Source of the DNA: Arachidicoccus rhizosphaerae
GTDB lineage: Bacteria > Bacteroidota > Bacteroidia > Chitinophagales > Chitinophagaceae
Length of the DNA stretch: 64,000 nucleotides
NCBI RefSeq assembly: GCF_900107765.1
Contig: NZ_FNQY01000001.1
Coordinates: forward strand, 496,001-560,000
Direction of reading: 5' to 3'
Program-made: the position numbers and the translations under genes
Shown: in pieces, positions 54,994-64,000 of the stretch
Numbering within the stretch: position 1 is the stretch's first letter
How the letters are laid out: the number at the start of each line of letters is the position of its first letter
Notes under the pieces: model-generated
What the model saw: only the letters and a program-made list of their open reading frames with translations
Databases searched by the model: none
What the model was told of the DNA's origin: nothing

Positions 54994-56259
54994 ATGGTGC
55001 TTACGGATTCTATAAGACTGGCCTTTCAGACGGTAAAAAGCAATAAGCTCAGAACCGGTATCACAGTAACCATTATCGCCCTGGGAATCATGGCTTTAAT
55101 CGGTATTGTAACGGCGACGACTGCCATCAAGGATAAAATGCGTTCCAGCTTTTCTTCCATGGGGGCCAACGGGTTTACCATTACCTATAAAGACCGGGCC
55201 CGTTTTGGCAATCAGGTCAAAGAAAAATCAGATGACGGCAAGCTGCATAAAAAATCCAACCTGGATAAACCGATCAGCCTGCAGGAAGCCGAGCTGTTTA
55301 AATCCATTTATAAGTTCCCCGCGACCGTCAGTATTGCGCTGGACGCCCAGGGAAGTGCGGAACTCCATTACCTGAATGTCAAGACCAATCCTAATGTAGG
55401 GGTCAGTGGCGGAGATGAAAACTACCTGACGGTCAATGGCTTCACCATGGCCTATGGCAGAAATCTAAATGCAGCCGATGTGCAGTCCGGCAGAAATGTC
55501 TGCGTGCTGGGAAACGATGTGGCAGGTAAGCTTTTTGGGGGCCGGCCCCAGTCCGCCCTGGATAAAACCATCCTGGTAGGGGCACTGCCTTACCGGGTTA
55601 TCGGCGTACTGGCAGCCAAGGGCTCCGGTGCCGGCGGCAGCCAGGATAATTTCATACTCACCTCTTATAATAATATCAGACGCGCTAAATTAAGCTCAGC
55701 CAGCTCCTTTTCCATGGGGATCGCCTCCACAAACGTGGCCCTGGTCAACCAGGCAGCCGAGGCTGCTGTGGCTGATTTCAGAAGGGTCAGAAAGCTGCAG
55801 CCCACGGAAGCGGATAATTTTGTCATTAACAAAAGCGATGAGCTGGCAGAAAAGCTCATCGGTTCTTTGGGCTCTATTGAAGGGGGCGCCGTAGCCATTG
55901 GCTTTATTACCCTGATCGGCGCCGCCATCGGCCTGACCAATATCATGCTGGTGGCTGTCAGTGAAAGAACCAAGGAGATAGGCCTGGTCAAAGCCATCGG
56001 AGGTAAAAGAAAAGATATCCGCAGACAGTTTCTTTTTGAATCTACGATGATCAGCCTCCTGGGGGCACTTATCGGGATACTGCTGGGTATCTTGGTGGGC
56101 AATCTTTTTGCCATTGTAATGGGTACCGGCTTTATCATACCCTGGGGCTGGGTGATTGCCGGTGTGCTAGTCTGTTCAGCCGTAGGGCTGCTGGCCGGAC
56201 TCTATCCGGCTATTAAAGCCGCCCGCCTGAACCCGATTCAGGCCCTGCGCTATGAATAA
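54994..56259 (+). CDS. FtsX/MacB-type ABC transporter permease
   Basis: A 421-residue permease: TM1 (about 20-42, [25 protein letters not shown]), a large periplasmic MacB_PCD domain (45-280) and three C-terminal helices in an FtsX domain ([69 protein letters not shown]). The [14 protein letters not shown] motif is diagnostic. It belongs with an ATPase such as MacB/LolD type, but no ATPase gene is adjacent. Function as lipoprotein release, efflux or other mechanotransmission cannot be told. Confidence 0.93.
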   Translation: MVLTDSIRLAFQTVKSNKLRTGITVTIIALGIMALIGIVTATTAIKDKMRSSFSSMGANGFTITYKDRARFGNQVKEKSDDGKLHKKSNLDKPISLQEAELFKSIYKFPATVSIALDAQGSAELHYLNVKTNPNVGVSGGDENYLTVNGFTMAYGRNLNAADVQSGRNVCVLGNDVAGKLFGGRPQSALDKTILVGALPYRVIGVLAAKGSGAGGSQDNFILTSYNNIRRAKLSSASSFSMGIASTNVALVNQAAEAAVADFRRVRKLQPTEADNFVINKSDELAEKLIGSLGSIEGGAVAIGFITLIGAAIGLTNIMLVAVSERTKEIGLVKAIGGKRKDIRRQFLFESTMISLLGALIGILLGILVGNLFAIVMGTGFIIPWGWVIAGVLVCSAVGLLAGLYPAIKAARLNPIQALRYE

Positions 56260-56362
56260 AACACCCCGGAAATATTAAAAAAATCGCATCTTATTTTTTG
56301 ATTCAGAGGATATAATGGAAATTTCCTCTTATTTTCATGCATATTTTCTAATTTCCTTTCGT

Positions 56363-56370
56363 TACATTTG
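56363..56370 (+). promoter_or_regulatory. -7 promoter element of rny
   Basis: TACATTTG matches TAnnTTTG 69 bases before the start codon; the leader contains a short GCCTAA/TTAGGC hairpin. Confidence 0.5.
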
Positions 56371-56439
56371 TGGGTTATTAGCCTAAGCTAATGAGCATTA
56401 GGCAACCATTTACATAACGAAAAACTTAATCAAAATAAA

Positions 56440-58008
56440 ATGACGTCGGAATTGATATTTGAAGCTATCGTGGCCATTGTTGGCGTGGTAGCGGGTATTA
56501 TAGCGGGCAAGTTCATCTTCGCAAAAGATAACCGCAAGCAACTAGAGGAGGCCGAGCTAAAGGCGAAAGGCATTGTAAAAGAAGCACATCTGCGCGCTGA
56601 AACCATCAAAAAAGAGAAACAGTTAGAAGCAAAAGAAAAATTTGTACAATTAAAGGCAGAACACGACAAAGAGATCCTGGAGAGAAATAAAAAGATCGGA
56701 GACATTGAAAATAAAATCAAGCAAAAGGAGAATACCATCAACCAAAAGGAAAATTCCCTGGATAAGCAGATTAAGGAAAACAATGTTATTAAAGACAATC
56801 TGAATAAACAGATTGAAGTCGTGAACTTAAAACGTACAGAACTGGAAAAGCACCAGGAAGAGCATATCCGCCGCCTGGAAAAAATCTCCAATCTATCTTC
56901 TGAAGAAGCCAAGGCGCAACTCATTGAAAATCTGAAAAGTGAAGCCCGTACACAGGCCCTCAGCCTGCAACAGGAAATCATTGAAGATGCCAAGCAGAAA
57001 GCCAATAAAGAGGCCAGAAAAATCATTATCCAGTCCATTCAGCGTACGGCAGCGGAGCAGACCATTGAAAATACCGTCACGGTATTCAACCTGGAAACCG
57101 ATGAAGTCAAAGGACAGATTATCGGTAGGGAAGGACGTAATATCCGGGCCATTGAAGCAGCCACCGGTGTGGATCTGATTGTAGATGATACCCCGGAAGC
57201 GGTCATCTTATCCAGTTTTGATCCCCTGCGTCGTGAGATCGCCCGCCTGTCCTTACAGCGCCTGGTCTCTGACGGACGTATCCACCCGGCAAGAATCGAG
57301 GAAGTGGTGGAAAAAACCCGCCGTCAGCTCGAAGAGCAGGTCATGGAGATCGGGGAGCGTACGATTATTGAGCTCGGTATTCACGGGCTGCATAAAGAAC
57401 TGGTGCGCATCGTCGGAAAAATGCGCTTCAGGTCCTCTTACGGACAGAACCTGCTGATGCACAGTAGGGAAACCGCCAATCTTTGTGGTATTATGGCCTC
57501 TGAGTTAGGGCTGAACCCTAAACTGGCCAAAAGAGCTGGCTTACTGCATGACATCGGTAAAGTGCCGGATGAAGAAACAGAATTAAGCCATGCGTTATAT
57601 GGCGCCAAACTGGCTGAAAAATACGGGGAAAATCCGGCGGTCGTGAACGCCATCGGTGCCCACCACGATGAAATGGAAATGCTCTATGTCATTTCTCCTA
57701 TCGTACAGGCCTGTGACGCCATCAGCGGTGCCCGCCCGGGCGCCCGTAGAGAGATCATGCAGCAGTATATCCAGCGTATCAAAGACCTGGAATCGCTGGC
57801 ACAGGCATACAGCGGTGTGGAAAAGGCCTATGCCATCCAGGCGGGTCGTGAGCTGCGCGTGATTGTGGAGGCAGACAAGGTAACCGATGAGGATTCCAAT
57901 AAACTCAGTTTTGAGATCGCACAGAAAATCCAGACAGAAATGACCTATCCCGGTCAGATCAAGGTGACCGTTATCCGCGAGAAAAGAGCCGTCAATGTAG
58001 CCAGGTAA
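56440..58008 (+). CDS. rny: Ribonuclease Y
   Basis: A 522-residue membrane-anchored endoribonuclease that starts mRNA decay. N-terminal helix ([22 protein letters not shown]), a long Lys/Glu-rich coiled coil (about 30-200), a KH domain with GREG (229-232), and an HD domain with the metal-binding H370-D371 in [11 protein letters not shown]; the C-terminal [20 protein letters not shown] tail is family-specific. Length is the norm. The coiled coil makes an open, hydrophobic-looking frame on the other strand, which is not a gene. Confidence 0.97.
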   Translation: MTSELIFEAIVAIVGVVAGIIAGKFIFAKDNRKQLEEAELKAKGIVKEAHLRAETIKKEKQLEAKEKFVQLKAEHDKEILERNKKIGDIENKIKQKENTINQKENSLDKQIKENNVIKDNLNKQIEVVNLKRTELEKHQEEHIRRLEKISNLSSEEAKAQLIENLKSEARTQALSLQQEIIEDAKQKANKEARKIIIQSIQRTAAEQTIENTVTVFNLETDEVKGQIIGREGRNIRAIEAATGVDLIVDDTPEAVILSSFDPLRREIARLSLQRLVSDGRIHPARIEEVVEKTRRQLEEQVMEIGERTIIELGIHGLHKELVRIVGKMRFRSSYGQNLLMHSRETANLCGIMASELGLNPKLAKRAGLLHDIGKVPDEETELSHALYGAKLAEKYGENPAVVNAIGAHHDEMEMLYVISPIVQACDAISGARPGARREIMQQYIQRIKDLESLAQAYSGVEKAYAIQAGRELRVIVEADKVTDEDSNKLSFEIAQKIQTEMTYPGQIKVTVIREKRAVNVAR

Positions 58009-58038
58009 AAGACAACCGGCTTAAAAATAACAAGACAG

Positions 58039-58080
58039 AAGCCCCTTTTTTATAAGTAACTGCTTATAAAAAAGGGGCTT
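58039..58080 (+). terminator. Hairpin after rny
   Basis: A perfect 18-bp stem (58039-58056 with 58063-58080) and 6-base loop, 30 bases after the rny stop. There is no T run after the right arm, so termination strength is uncertain; the T run sits inside the left arm. Confidence 0.6.
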
Positions 58081-58228
58081 GTTGGTGCTGGAAGGTGGCT
58101 TAATCATCTAAACGAACCAGGGGGATATTTTCCGGTAAATGCAGGTTATCTGCCTCCCTTTTCAGGTTATTTTATGATTAAACATTATAAAACCCGGCTG
58201 ATTGCCACGAATTGCGTTGAATATTTAG

Positions 58229-58236
58229 TACCTTTG
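58229..58236 (+). promoter_or_regulatory. -7 promoter element of typA
   Basis: TACCTTTG matches TAnnTTTG 24 bases before the start codon; the nearest upstream TTG triplets are spaced shorter than usual. Confidence 0.5.
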
Positions 58237-58260
58237 CGCCCTTAATATAAAATTATTTTA

Positions 58261-60063
58261 ATGGACATCAGAAACATTGCCATAATTGCGCACGTTGACC
58301 ACGGTAAAACCACACTGGTAGACAAGATCTTACACACAACCAAGGTCTTCCGTGAAAACCAGGACTCCGGTGAACTGATCATGGATAATAATGATCTGGA
58401 AAGAGAAAGAGGGATTACCATTTTCAGTAAAAATGCGGCGGTTAATTATAAAGGCATAAAAATTAACGTTATCGATACGCCCGGTCACTCCGACTTTGGC
58501 GGAGAGGTAGAGCGCGTCCTGAAAATGGCCGATGGCGTTATATTATTGGTGGATGCTTTTGAAGGTCCGATGCCACAGACAAGATTTGTACTGCAAAAAG
58601 CTTTACAACTGAATTTAAAGCCGATTGTCGTTATCAATAAAGTCGATAAACCGAACTGCCGTCCCGACGAGGTACATGACGCAGTATTCGAACTGTTCTT
58701 TAACCTGGATGCTACCGAAGAGCAGCTGGATTTCCCTACCTTCTATGGTAGTGGTAAAAACGGCTGGTTCAATGACTCTTTAACCGAGATTGAAGGCATT
58801 GAGCCACTAATGGATGGTATCCTGAAATATGTTCCGGAACCTGTCGTCAATGAAGGTCCTTTGCAGATGCAGATTACTTCTTTGGATTACTCTTCCTTCC
58901 TGGGCCGTATCGCCGTAGGTAAGGTAACCCGCGGATCCATCAAGGAAGCACAGCAGATCGCCCTGGTACAGGCGGACGGTTCCATCAAAAAATCTAAAGT
59001 AAAAGAACTCTATGTTTTTGAAGGCATGGGTAAACGCCGGGCTACGGAAGTGATGGCCGGTGACCTTTGTGCTGTAGTAGGACTGGAGGATTTTAATATC
59101 GGAGACACCATCTGCGACTCAGAAGTTCCCGAAGCATTGCCCGTCATTGCGGTAGATGAACCGACCATGAGCATGATGTTTTCCATCAACACCTCTCCGT
59201 TCTTTGGTAAGGAAGGTAAATTTGTTACTTCCAGACACTTAAGAGACCGTCTGTTTAAAGAGACAGAGAAAAATCTGGCTTTAAAAGTAGAAGATACAGA
59301 CAGCGCTGACAGCTTCCTGGTTTATGGCCGTGGTATCCTGCACTTAGGAGTACTGATTGAAACCATGCGCAGGGAAGGATATGAGCTGACTGTCGGACAG
59401 CCACAGGTACTGGTGAAGCAAATCGATGGTAAAAAGAATGAACCTTATGAAAACCTGGTTGTAGACGTACCGGCTGATTTCTCCGGCAAAGTCATTGACC
59501 TGGTTACACAACGTAAAGGTGAGATGCTGATCATGGAAAGCAAGGGTGAAATGCAGCACCTGGAATTTGAGATTCCTTCCAGAGGACTGATCGGTCTGCG
59601 TTCTCAGATGCTGACCAATACTGCCGGTGAGGCGGTAATGGCTCATCGTTTCATTGATTACAAACCCTGGAAAGGTGTGATCCCCGGCAGAAACAACGGT
59701 GTGTTGATTTCTAAGAACCAGGCGAGCACCACCGCTTACTCTATTGATAAATTACAAGACAGAGGCTCCTTCTTTGTAGATCCGGGAGAAGACGTTTATA
59801 TCGGCCAGATTATTGCTGAGCATATCAAACCAGGTGATCTGGTCGTGAATGCAACGGAAGGTAAAAAACTGACCAACATGCGGGCGAGCGGTAGTGATGA
59901 TTCTGTGAGAATCGTTCCTAAAATCCAGATGACGCTGGAAGAGTGCATGGAATATATTCAGGATGATGAGTGTATTGAAGTGACACCCAAAAGCATTCGT
60001 CTGCGTAAGACGCTGTTAAATGAAGAAGACAGAAGAAAACAATCCAAAAGCATGAAAGCCTAA
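58261..60063 (+). CDS. typA: Translational GTPase TypA/BipA
   Basis: A 600-residue ribosome-associated GTPase of the EF-G superfamily, involved in ribosome assembly and stress or cold adaptation. G1 AHVDHGKTT, switch II DTPGHSDFGGEVERVLKMADG, NKVDK (G4) and the family-specific C-terminal part (IPSRGLIGLRSQMLTNTAGEAVMAHRF, KLTNMRASGSDDSVRIVPK) are all present. Switch I reads RGITIFSKNAAV. Followed by a purine tract and a terminator. Confidence 0.98.
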   Translation: MDIRNIAIIAHVDHGKTTLVDKILHTTKVFRENQDSGELIMDNNDLERERGITIFSKNAAVNYKGIKINVIDTPGHSDFGGEVERVLKMADGVILLVDAFEGPMPQTRFVLQKALQLNLKPIVVINKVDKPNCRPDEVHDAVFELFFNLDATEEQLDFPTFYGSGKNGWFNDSLTEIEGIEPLMDGILKYVPEPVVNEGPLQMQITSLDYSSFLGRIAVGKVTRGSIKEAQQIALVQADGSIKKSKVKELYVFEGMGKRRATEVMAGDLCAVVGLEDFNIGDTICDSEVPEALPVIAVDEPTMSMMFSINTSPFFGKEGKFVTSRHLRDRLFKETEKNLALKVEDTDSADSFLVYGRGILHLGVLIETMRREGYELTVGQPQVLVKQIDGKKNEPYENLVVDVPADFSGKVIDLVTQRKGEMLIMESKGEMQHLEFEIPSRGLIGLRSQMLTNTAGEAVMAHRFIDYKPWKGVIPGRNNGVLISKNQASTTAYSIDKLQDRGSFFVDPGEDVYIGQIIAEHIKPGDLVVNATEGKKLTNMRASGSDDSVRIVPKIQMTLEECMEYIQDDECIEVTPKSIRLRKTLLNEEDRRKQSKSMKA

Positions 60064-60191
60064 AGCGGATAGCGCAGGCCTTGAATAGTGTGGACAGGCT
60101 AAAAACAGCCTACAGGTTTTTTAGCAGATAGATGAAGATTCGAGAAGAATAGAAGTTTAGTTTAAGAAGAAAGAAAGAGAAAGAAGAAAAG

Positions 60192-60228
60192 AACACCCTG
60201 TCAGGTAAACCGGCAGGGTGTTTTTTTT
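60192..60228 (+). terminator. Terminator of typA
   Basis: A 9-bp stem (60192-60200 with 60214-60222) and a run of eight T (60221-60228). Immediately before it lies a 30-base purine-only tract (60164-60193). Confidence 0.85.
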
Positions 60229-60277
60229 GCTATTAATACGGTAAAAAAGCCGGTTCTAAGTGGGGAGGTACACCAGG

Positions 60278-60823
60278 CTAATTGCCATTGAGGATATCTG
60301 ATTTTTGAGCCTCTATTTTTCCATAAAAGCCCATCTGATCCCGGTTGATGCTCTGCACCTGTAAGGTGGTATAGCCATTGGAAGAGATATTTAAAATCAG
60401 CTTATCGGCTGATTTTTGATTGTTCACCTTGATGGTGGCAATATAATAACCTCTTTTGGAGGTCTCATAGCTGTATTTAAAATCCGTACTCTCGAAGTCA
60501 ATGCCGCCTTTGGTGGGATCCATTTCTGCCTGATAAGACCTGCCGTAAAAGGGCAGGTGCACTTTTAAGGAATCCCTCGTCACGGACAGATAATAACCCG
60601 CTCCTAATTGCCGCAGCTGCTGACCGCCGCCATTTGGCAGGATGCTCAGCACATTGGTCCTTAAAGGGTTGGCGCTGGTCGCATTATAAACAAAGCTACC
60701 GGACTGTACCAGGGTGCCGACTTTCTCCTGTTCGGCGGTTTTATCTATATTACTCTTAGTGGCACTGCAGGCGGCAAGGCTGAGTATAGCCATGGAGAAC
60801 AGGGCGATAAATGCTGTTTTCAT
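60278..60823 (-). CDS. DUF4251 domain lipoprotein
   Basis: A 181-residue lipoprotein with lipobox SLAACSAT near residue 19. The DUF4251 domain (about 40-175) is recognised from SGSFVYNATSANPLRTN, DSLKVHLPFYGRSYQAEMDPTKGGIDFESTDFKY and SSNGYTTLQVQSINRDQMGFYGKIE. The family is Bacteroidota-specific and of unknown function. It ends convergent with the typA terminator and has a promoter-like pair at 60846-60877. Confidence 0.9.
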   Translation of the reverse strand: MKTAFIALFSMAILSLAACSATKSNIDKTAEQEKVGTLVQSGSFVYNATSANPLRTNVLSILPNGGGQQLRQLGAGYYLSVTRDSLKVHLPFYGRSYQAEMDPTKGGIDFESTDFKYSYETSKRGYYIATIKVNNQKSADKLILNISSNGYTTLQVQSINRDQMGFYGKIEAQKSDILNGN

Positions 60824-60845
60824 GGGGATGGATTTAATATGCTAC

Positions 60846-60877
60846 TAAAGTTACCACAATTTAAAAGAACCCGCAAA
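60846..60877 (-). promoter_or_regulatory. Candidate promoter of the DUF4251 gene
   Basis: On the minus strand TTTG (60874-60877) and TAACTTTA (60846-60853, one mismatch to TAnnTTTG) with 20 bases between them; 22 bases from the start codon. Confidence 0.4.
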
Positions 60878-60916
60878 GTAAATCGGCGAGTAAACGGATG
60901 GAGGCGGTAAGGAGCC

Positions 60917-60950
60917 CAAAAAAAAACGGGGCAGCAGAGCTACCCCGTTT
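60917..60950 (-). terminator. Terminator of the transketolase subunit gene
   Basis: An 8-bp GC-rich stem (60924-60931 with 60943-60950), 11-base loop, followed on the minus strand by a run of about ten T (complement of 60917-60926). Confidence 0.8.
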
Positions 60951-60995
60951 GAAAATCATAAAATTATACTGGTAAAATCAGCAGGCTATTTAAGG

Positions 60996-61844
60996 TTAAT
61001 AGTCACCGATTGAAGTTTCCGGTAATTGTTTTAAGGCGCTGGCCAGTTGCTCATCATTAGGAGCGATGCCATGCCATTCGTGGTGACCTTCCATGAAGTC
61101 GACCCCTTTACCCATAACGGTCTTCATCAGGATAACCACGGGGCTGCCTGGTTTAGCCTGCTCTTTGGCCTGTTTTAAGGCGGCAGAGATAGCAGCAATG
61201 TCATTACCCTGTTCCAGGACAATCACCTGCCATTTAAAGGCCTTGAATTTAGCCGGTAAGTCGCCAAGATCCATTACTTCTTTAGTGGGTCCGTCGATTT
61301 GCTGGCCATTCCAGTCAACGGTTACAATCAGTCTTTCCACATCCAGGTTCGGGATGGCCATGATAGCTTCCCAGTTCTGACCTTCTTCCAGTTCACCGTC
61401 TCCGCATAATGCATAAACGTAGTTATCGTCTCCGTTTTGTTTTTTAGCCAGTGCTGCTCCAAGTGCAACACTTAAGCCCTGACCCAGCGAACCGCTGGCA
61501 ATCCGGATACCTGGTAAATGTTCATGAGTGGTCGGATGACCCTGCAGACGAGAGTTGATCTGACGGAAAGTCGCTAATTCTTTAGGATCAAAATAGCCTG
61601 CACGCGCAAGTGTTGCGTAAAATACAGGAGAAATATGGCCATTTGACAGGAAGAACAGGTCTTCTCCGATCCCATCCATATCAAAACCTTCTTTACGTTT
61701 CATTACATCAAAGTAAAGGGCGGTAAAGTAGTCAGCACAACCCAGAGAGCCTCCGGGGTGACCACTTTGACAACCATGTACCATTCTGACGATATCGCGG
61801 CGGATCTGCGTTGCAGTCTGCTCCAGTTGTTTACTATCTGCCAT
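60996..61844 (-). CDS. Transketolase, N-terminal subunit
   Basis: A 282-residue protein equal to the thiamine-diphosphate (N-terminal) half of transketolase: IVRMVHGCQSGHPGGSLGCADYFTALYFDV, LSNGHISPVFYATLARAGYF, and the TPP motif CGDGELEEGQNWEAIM...NLDVERLIVTVDWNGQ. In organisms with split transketolase the C-terminal half is normally the next gene; here the gene is closed by a terminator and followed by DUF4251, and no C-terminal half lies in the window. The start at MADSKQLEQ is preferred over a Met 13 codons upstream. It acts in the non-oxidative pentose phosphate pathway once paired. Confidence 0.95.
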   Translation of the reverse strand: MADSKQLEQTATQIRRDIVRMVHGCQSGHPGGSLGCADYFTALYFDVMKRKEGFDMDGIGEDLFFLSNGHISPVFYATLARAGYFDPKELATFRQINSRLQGHPTTHEHLPGIRIASGSLGQGLSVALGAALAKKQNGDDNYVYALCGDGELEEGQNWEAIMAIPNLDVERLIVTVDWNGQQIDGPTKEVMDLGDLPAKFKAFKWQVIVLEQGNDIAAISAALKQAKEQAKPGSPVVILMKTVMGKGVDFMEGHHEWHGIAPNDEQLASALKQLPETSIGDY

Positions 61845-62172
61845 GTAGTGTAGTCTTTTTTGTTTAAATGCTTTTTTGTTCAATGATTTTTTCAGCTTCG
61901 AAGATAAAGCATTTTAGTCTAATGTGTTCAAGTCAGCTCCAATGATTTTGGGGAATTTGCCTGCAGCAGACAAGGCGCTTCGAAAACAGGGGGGCCGTAG
62001 CCGGTTCACCTGTTTTAAGCGAACGATTGTTTTTGTAAAACAGGCTTTTAGTAAGGGTTTACAAGGAGCGCTGCGGGCATGTACAGGTTATAGAATAACT
62101 AAATATTTGGGAAAAAATCATGGCACAAACGATCTTTTAAGTTAATTTCGCCACACTTAAAATGGAATTTTT
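61845..62172. other. Divergent spacer between transketolase subunit and frr
   Basis: About 330 bases. A hairpin with arms AAAACAGG/CCTGTTTT lies at 61983-62016 and AAAACAGG recurs near 62038. No gene, riboswitch or complete promoter pair was recognised. A 73-codon frame here is composed of hairpin sequence and is not called. Confidence 0.5.
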
Positions 62173-62736
62173 ATGTCAGATACAATAGAGTCGATATTAA
62201 GTGAAGCCCAGTCGGGAATGAAAAAGCGCATGGCGCACCTGGATGTTGAACTATCCAGGATCCGGGCGGGTAAGGCCTCTGTCTCCATCTTAGACGGGGT
62301 AGTGGCCGAATATTATGGCAATCCGACCCCGATCAGCCAGGTGGCTAATATAAGCGTGATGGATGCCAGAACCATAACTATCCAGCCCTGGGAAAAAAAC
62401 ATGCTCAGCGTTATAGAAAGAGCCATTATGGCCGCTAATATCGGGCTGACACCGCAAAATGACGGGGTACAGATCCGCCTGTTTTTACCACCGCTCACAG
62501 AAGAGCGCAGAAGAGAGCTCTTTAAAAGAGCTACTGCGGAAGGAGAAAACGGCAAAGTCGGCATCCGGACCATCCGCAGAGACAGCATCGAACAGATTAA
62601 AAAGCTGCAAAAAGACGGGCTGAGTGAGGATTTAGCCAAAGGGGGCGAGAAAAGCGTACAGGAACTCACCGATAAGTTTATCCTGGAAGTGGATAATGTG
62701 CTGGCCGCCAAAGAAAAAGAAATCATGGAGATCTAA
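62173..62736 (+). CDS. frr: Ribosome recycling factor
   Basis: A 187-residue protein that with EF-G splits post-termination ribosomes. MKKRMAHLDVELSRIRAGKASVSILDGVVAEYYGNPTPISQVANISVMDARTITIQPWEK and KVGIRTIRRDSIEQIKKLQKDGLSED are the conserved RRF segments: three-helix bundle plus inserted beta domain. Usually next to pyrH or tsf; here it is followed by pheS 37 bases downstream. Confidence 0.98.
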   Translation: MSDTIESILSEAQSGMKKRMAHLDVELSRIRAGKASVSILDGVVAEYYGNPTPISQVANISVMDARTITIQPWEKNMLSVIERAIMAANIGLTPQNDGVQIRLFLPPLTEERRRELFKRATAEGENGKVGIRTIRRDSIEQIKKLQKDGLSEDLAKGGEKSVQELTDKFILEVDNVLAAKEKEIMEI

Positions 62737-62773
62737 GGAATAAAGGGGGTGTTTTCCTTCACCCCAACAGATT

Positions 62774-63802
62774 ATGGACGAATTACTTAAACAGATTCAG
62801 CAATATACAGCGGCCATAGAGGCCGCTTCTCCTTCCGGTAGGGAGCAGGTCGAAGCCTTCCGTATCCAGTACCTGGGCACCAAGGGGATTGTAAAAAGCC
62901 TCATGGGTTCCATGAAGGATATTCAGCCCGACCAGCGCAAGGCAGCCGGCCAGGCGCTTAATGAATTTAAAAAACTGGCAGAAGCCAAACTGGAAAGCCT
63001 CCAGGATGCCAACGAGTCGGCTGGTGAAGATGATCAGAAATTTGATCTGTCCCTGCCGGGCGATTTTGTCGGGGTCGGCACCAGGCATCCGTTAAGCATC
63101 GTGCGTGGCAGAATTGTCTCCATCTTTAAAAAGCTCGGTTTTGCAATCGCAGAAGGGCCGGATATTGAGGACGACTGGCACAATTTCGGGGCCATGAACC
63201 TGCCCGAAGACCATCCTGCCAGAGATATGCAGGATACCTTTTATATTTCCCAGAACCCGTCCTGGCTGCTCAGAACCCACACGAGCAGTGTACAGGCCAG
63301 GGTGATGGAATCCCAAAAACCGCCTATCCGGGTCATCTGCCCCGGCAGGGTTTACCGCAATGAAACCATCAGTGCCCGTGCGCACTGTTTTTTCCATCAG
63401 GTAGAAGGGTTATATATCGCTGAGAATGTAAGCTTTGCAGATCTCAAACAGACTTTATACTTCTTCGTACAGGAAATGTTCGGCAAAGAGGTGAAGGTAA
63501 GATTCAGACCCAGTTATTTCCCCTTTACAGAGCCCAGTGCAGAAATGGATATCAGCTGCCTTATCTGTGAAGGAAAAGGCTGTAACGTATGTAAACATAC
63601 CGGTTGGGTAGAGATACTCGGTAGTGGTATGGTCCACCCCAACGTGCTGGAGAATTTTGGCATAGATTCCAATAAATATACCGGCTTTGCCTTTGGTATG
63701 GGCGTAGAGCGTATCACACAGCTGAAGTACCGGGTCAACGACCTCCGGTTATACTCTCAAAATGATATTCGTTTCCTACAGCAATTTACCGGCGCTGTGT
63801 AG
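62774..63802 (+). CDS. pheS: Phenylalanine--tRNA ligase alpha subunit
   Basis: A 342-residue class II synthetase subunit. N-terminal coiled coil (about 1-85), then the catalytic core: HPLSIVRGRIVSIFKKLGFAIAEGPDIEDDWHNFGAMNLPEDHPARDMQDTFY, LLRTHTSSVQARVM, VCPGRVYRNE-type motif 2 (ICPGRVYRNETISARAHCFFHQVEG) and motif 3 FAFGMGVERITQLKY. A Cys-rich stretch LICEGKGCNVCKHTGWVEILG (four Cys-type metal-binding loop) is typical of many PheS. PheT is not adjacent. Confidence 0.97.
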   Translation: MDELLKQIQQYTAAIEAASPSGREQVEAFRIQYLGTKGIVKSLMGSMKDIQPDQRKAAGQALNEFKKLAEAKLESLQDANESAGEDDQKFDLSLPGDFVGVGTRHPLSIVRGRIVSIFKKLGFAIAEGPDIEDDWHNFGAMNLPEDHPARDMQDTFYISQNPSWLLRTHTSSVQARVMESQKPPIRVICPGRVYRNETISARAHCFFHQVEGLYIAENVSFADLKQTLYFFVQEMFGKEVKVRFRPSYFPFTEPSAEMDISCLICEGKGCNVCKHTGWVEILGSGMVHPNVLENFGIDSNKYTGFAFGMGVERITQLKYRVNDLRLYSQNDIRFLQQFTGAV

Positions 63803-63853
63803 CAGCTAGTAAGCAAGACCTCCTCCACTCACATCAAACAAAAACAAAAAAGC

Positions 63854-64000
63854 ATGAGCAAGTTTAACGATTACGATTTTAAAGGGCAAAAAGCGCTGAT
63901 CCGCGTGGATTTTAATGTGCCTTTAGATAAACAGACACTGGCCGTTACCGATGATACCCGCATCCGGGCAGCGGTACCTACCATTAAAAAAATTCTGGCG
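63854..64000 (+). CDS. pgk: Phosphoglycerate kinase, N-terminal fragment
   Basis: Only the first 49 residues are in the window. [26 protein letters not shown] and [16 protein letters not shown] match the PGK N-terminus exactly in pattern (RVDFNVPL is the substrate-binding signature). PGK makes ATP from 1,3-bisphosphoglycerate in glycolysis. The frame is open to the last base. It starts 51 bases after pheS. Confidence 0.93.
   Translation, partial: MSKFNDYDFKGQKALIRVDFNVPLDKQTLAVTDDTRIRAAVPTIKKILA

Noticed and set aside
56430-57038. 202-codon minus-strand frame with hydrophobic residues, opposite rny
   Set aside because: It mirrors the Lys/Glu-rich coiled coil of RNase Y (AAA/GAA read backwards gives Phe/Ser-rich sequence); no independent evidence.
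61924-62145. 73-codon frame upstream of frr
   Set aside because: Built from hairpin sequence in the spacer; basic low-information sequence, no family.

Overview
The window is a chromosomal segment of a Bacteroidota bacterium, most likely of the Chitinophagaceae/Chitinophagales (family-level placement is inferred from gene content, not from a marker-gene comparison). Support comes from a SusC/SusD pair, families largely confined to Bacteroidota (DUF2480, DUF4836, DUF4251, DUF1735, Crp/Fnr proteins of about 190 residues) and repeated use of the Bacteroidota promoter element TAnnTTTG upstream of genes. No tRNA, rRNA, CRISPR array, insertion sequence or phage gene was recognised.

Layout. 1-3.5 kb: end of the complex I operon (nuoL tail, nuoM, nuoN), closed by a 20-bp perfect hairpin. 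3.6-5.3 kb: a tandem 53-bp palindromic repeat followed by an ATPase/PD-(D/E)XK protein (ATPase_2-DUF234 type). 5.3-9 kb: DUF2480 protein, POT peptide transporter, an AhpD-like protein and a Crp/Fnr regulator. 9.2-11.4 kb: an AT-rich two-gene cassette, AAA ATPase plus RloB/Toprim protein, resembling RloAB/AbiL-type anti-phage systems. 11.6-17.2 kb: GH53 galactanase, fatty-acid desaturase, malate:quinone oxidoreductase, formate/nitrite channel with a small secreted protein. 17.5-26.3 kb: a small polysaccharide-utilisation region (heparinase II/III-type lyase, a DUF2283-like protein, DUF1735/discoidin lipoprotein, SusD, SusC). 26.7-30.9 kb: PPK2, MscL, ScpA, secreted cyclophilin, an orphan lipoprotein. 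30.9-37 kb: a complete RND efflux operon (adaptor, permease, outer-membrane factor). 37.2-44.7 kb: DUF4836 lipoprotein, lpxA plus an ABC ATPase, and an outer-membrane beta-barrel/beta-propeller pair. 45-47.5 kb: free methionine-R-sulfoxide reductase and a LytS/LytTR two-component pair. 47.8-64 kb: mostly housekeeping (dxs, serS, NamZ-type muramidase, FtsX/MacB-type permease, rny, typA, transketolase N-terminal half, frr, pheS, start of pgk), with a second ATPase/PD-(D/E)XK protein at 50-51.5 kb.

How the genes fit together. NADH dehydrogenase and Mqo feed the quinone pool; the FNT channel beside mqo may move formate or nitrite. SusCD, the surface lipoprotein and the lyase would bind, import and cleave an acidic polysaccharide. 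The features most worth a second look are the RloAB/AbiL-like cassette, whose RloB protein carries a roughly 95-residue beta-rich tail; the two unrelated ATPase-nuclease singletons, one with a tandem palindrome array in front; and a shared palindrome (core TCAAACGTTTGA or one base off) upstream of two lipid genes, the desaturase and lpxA, which looks like the operator of one unidentified repressor.
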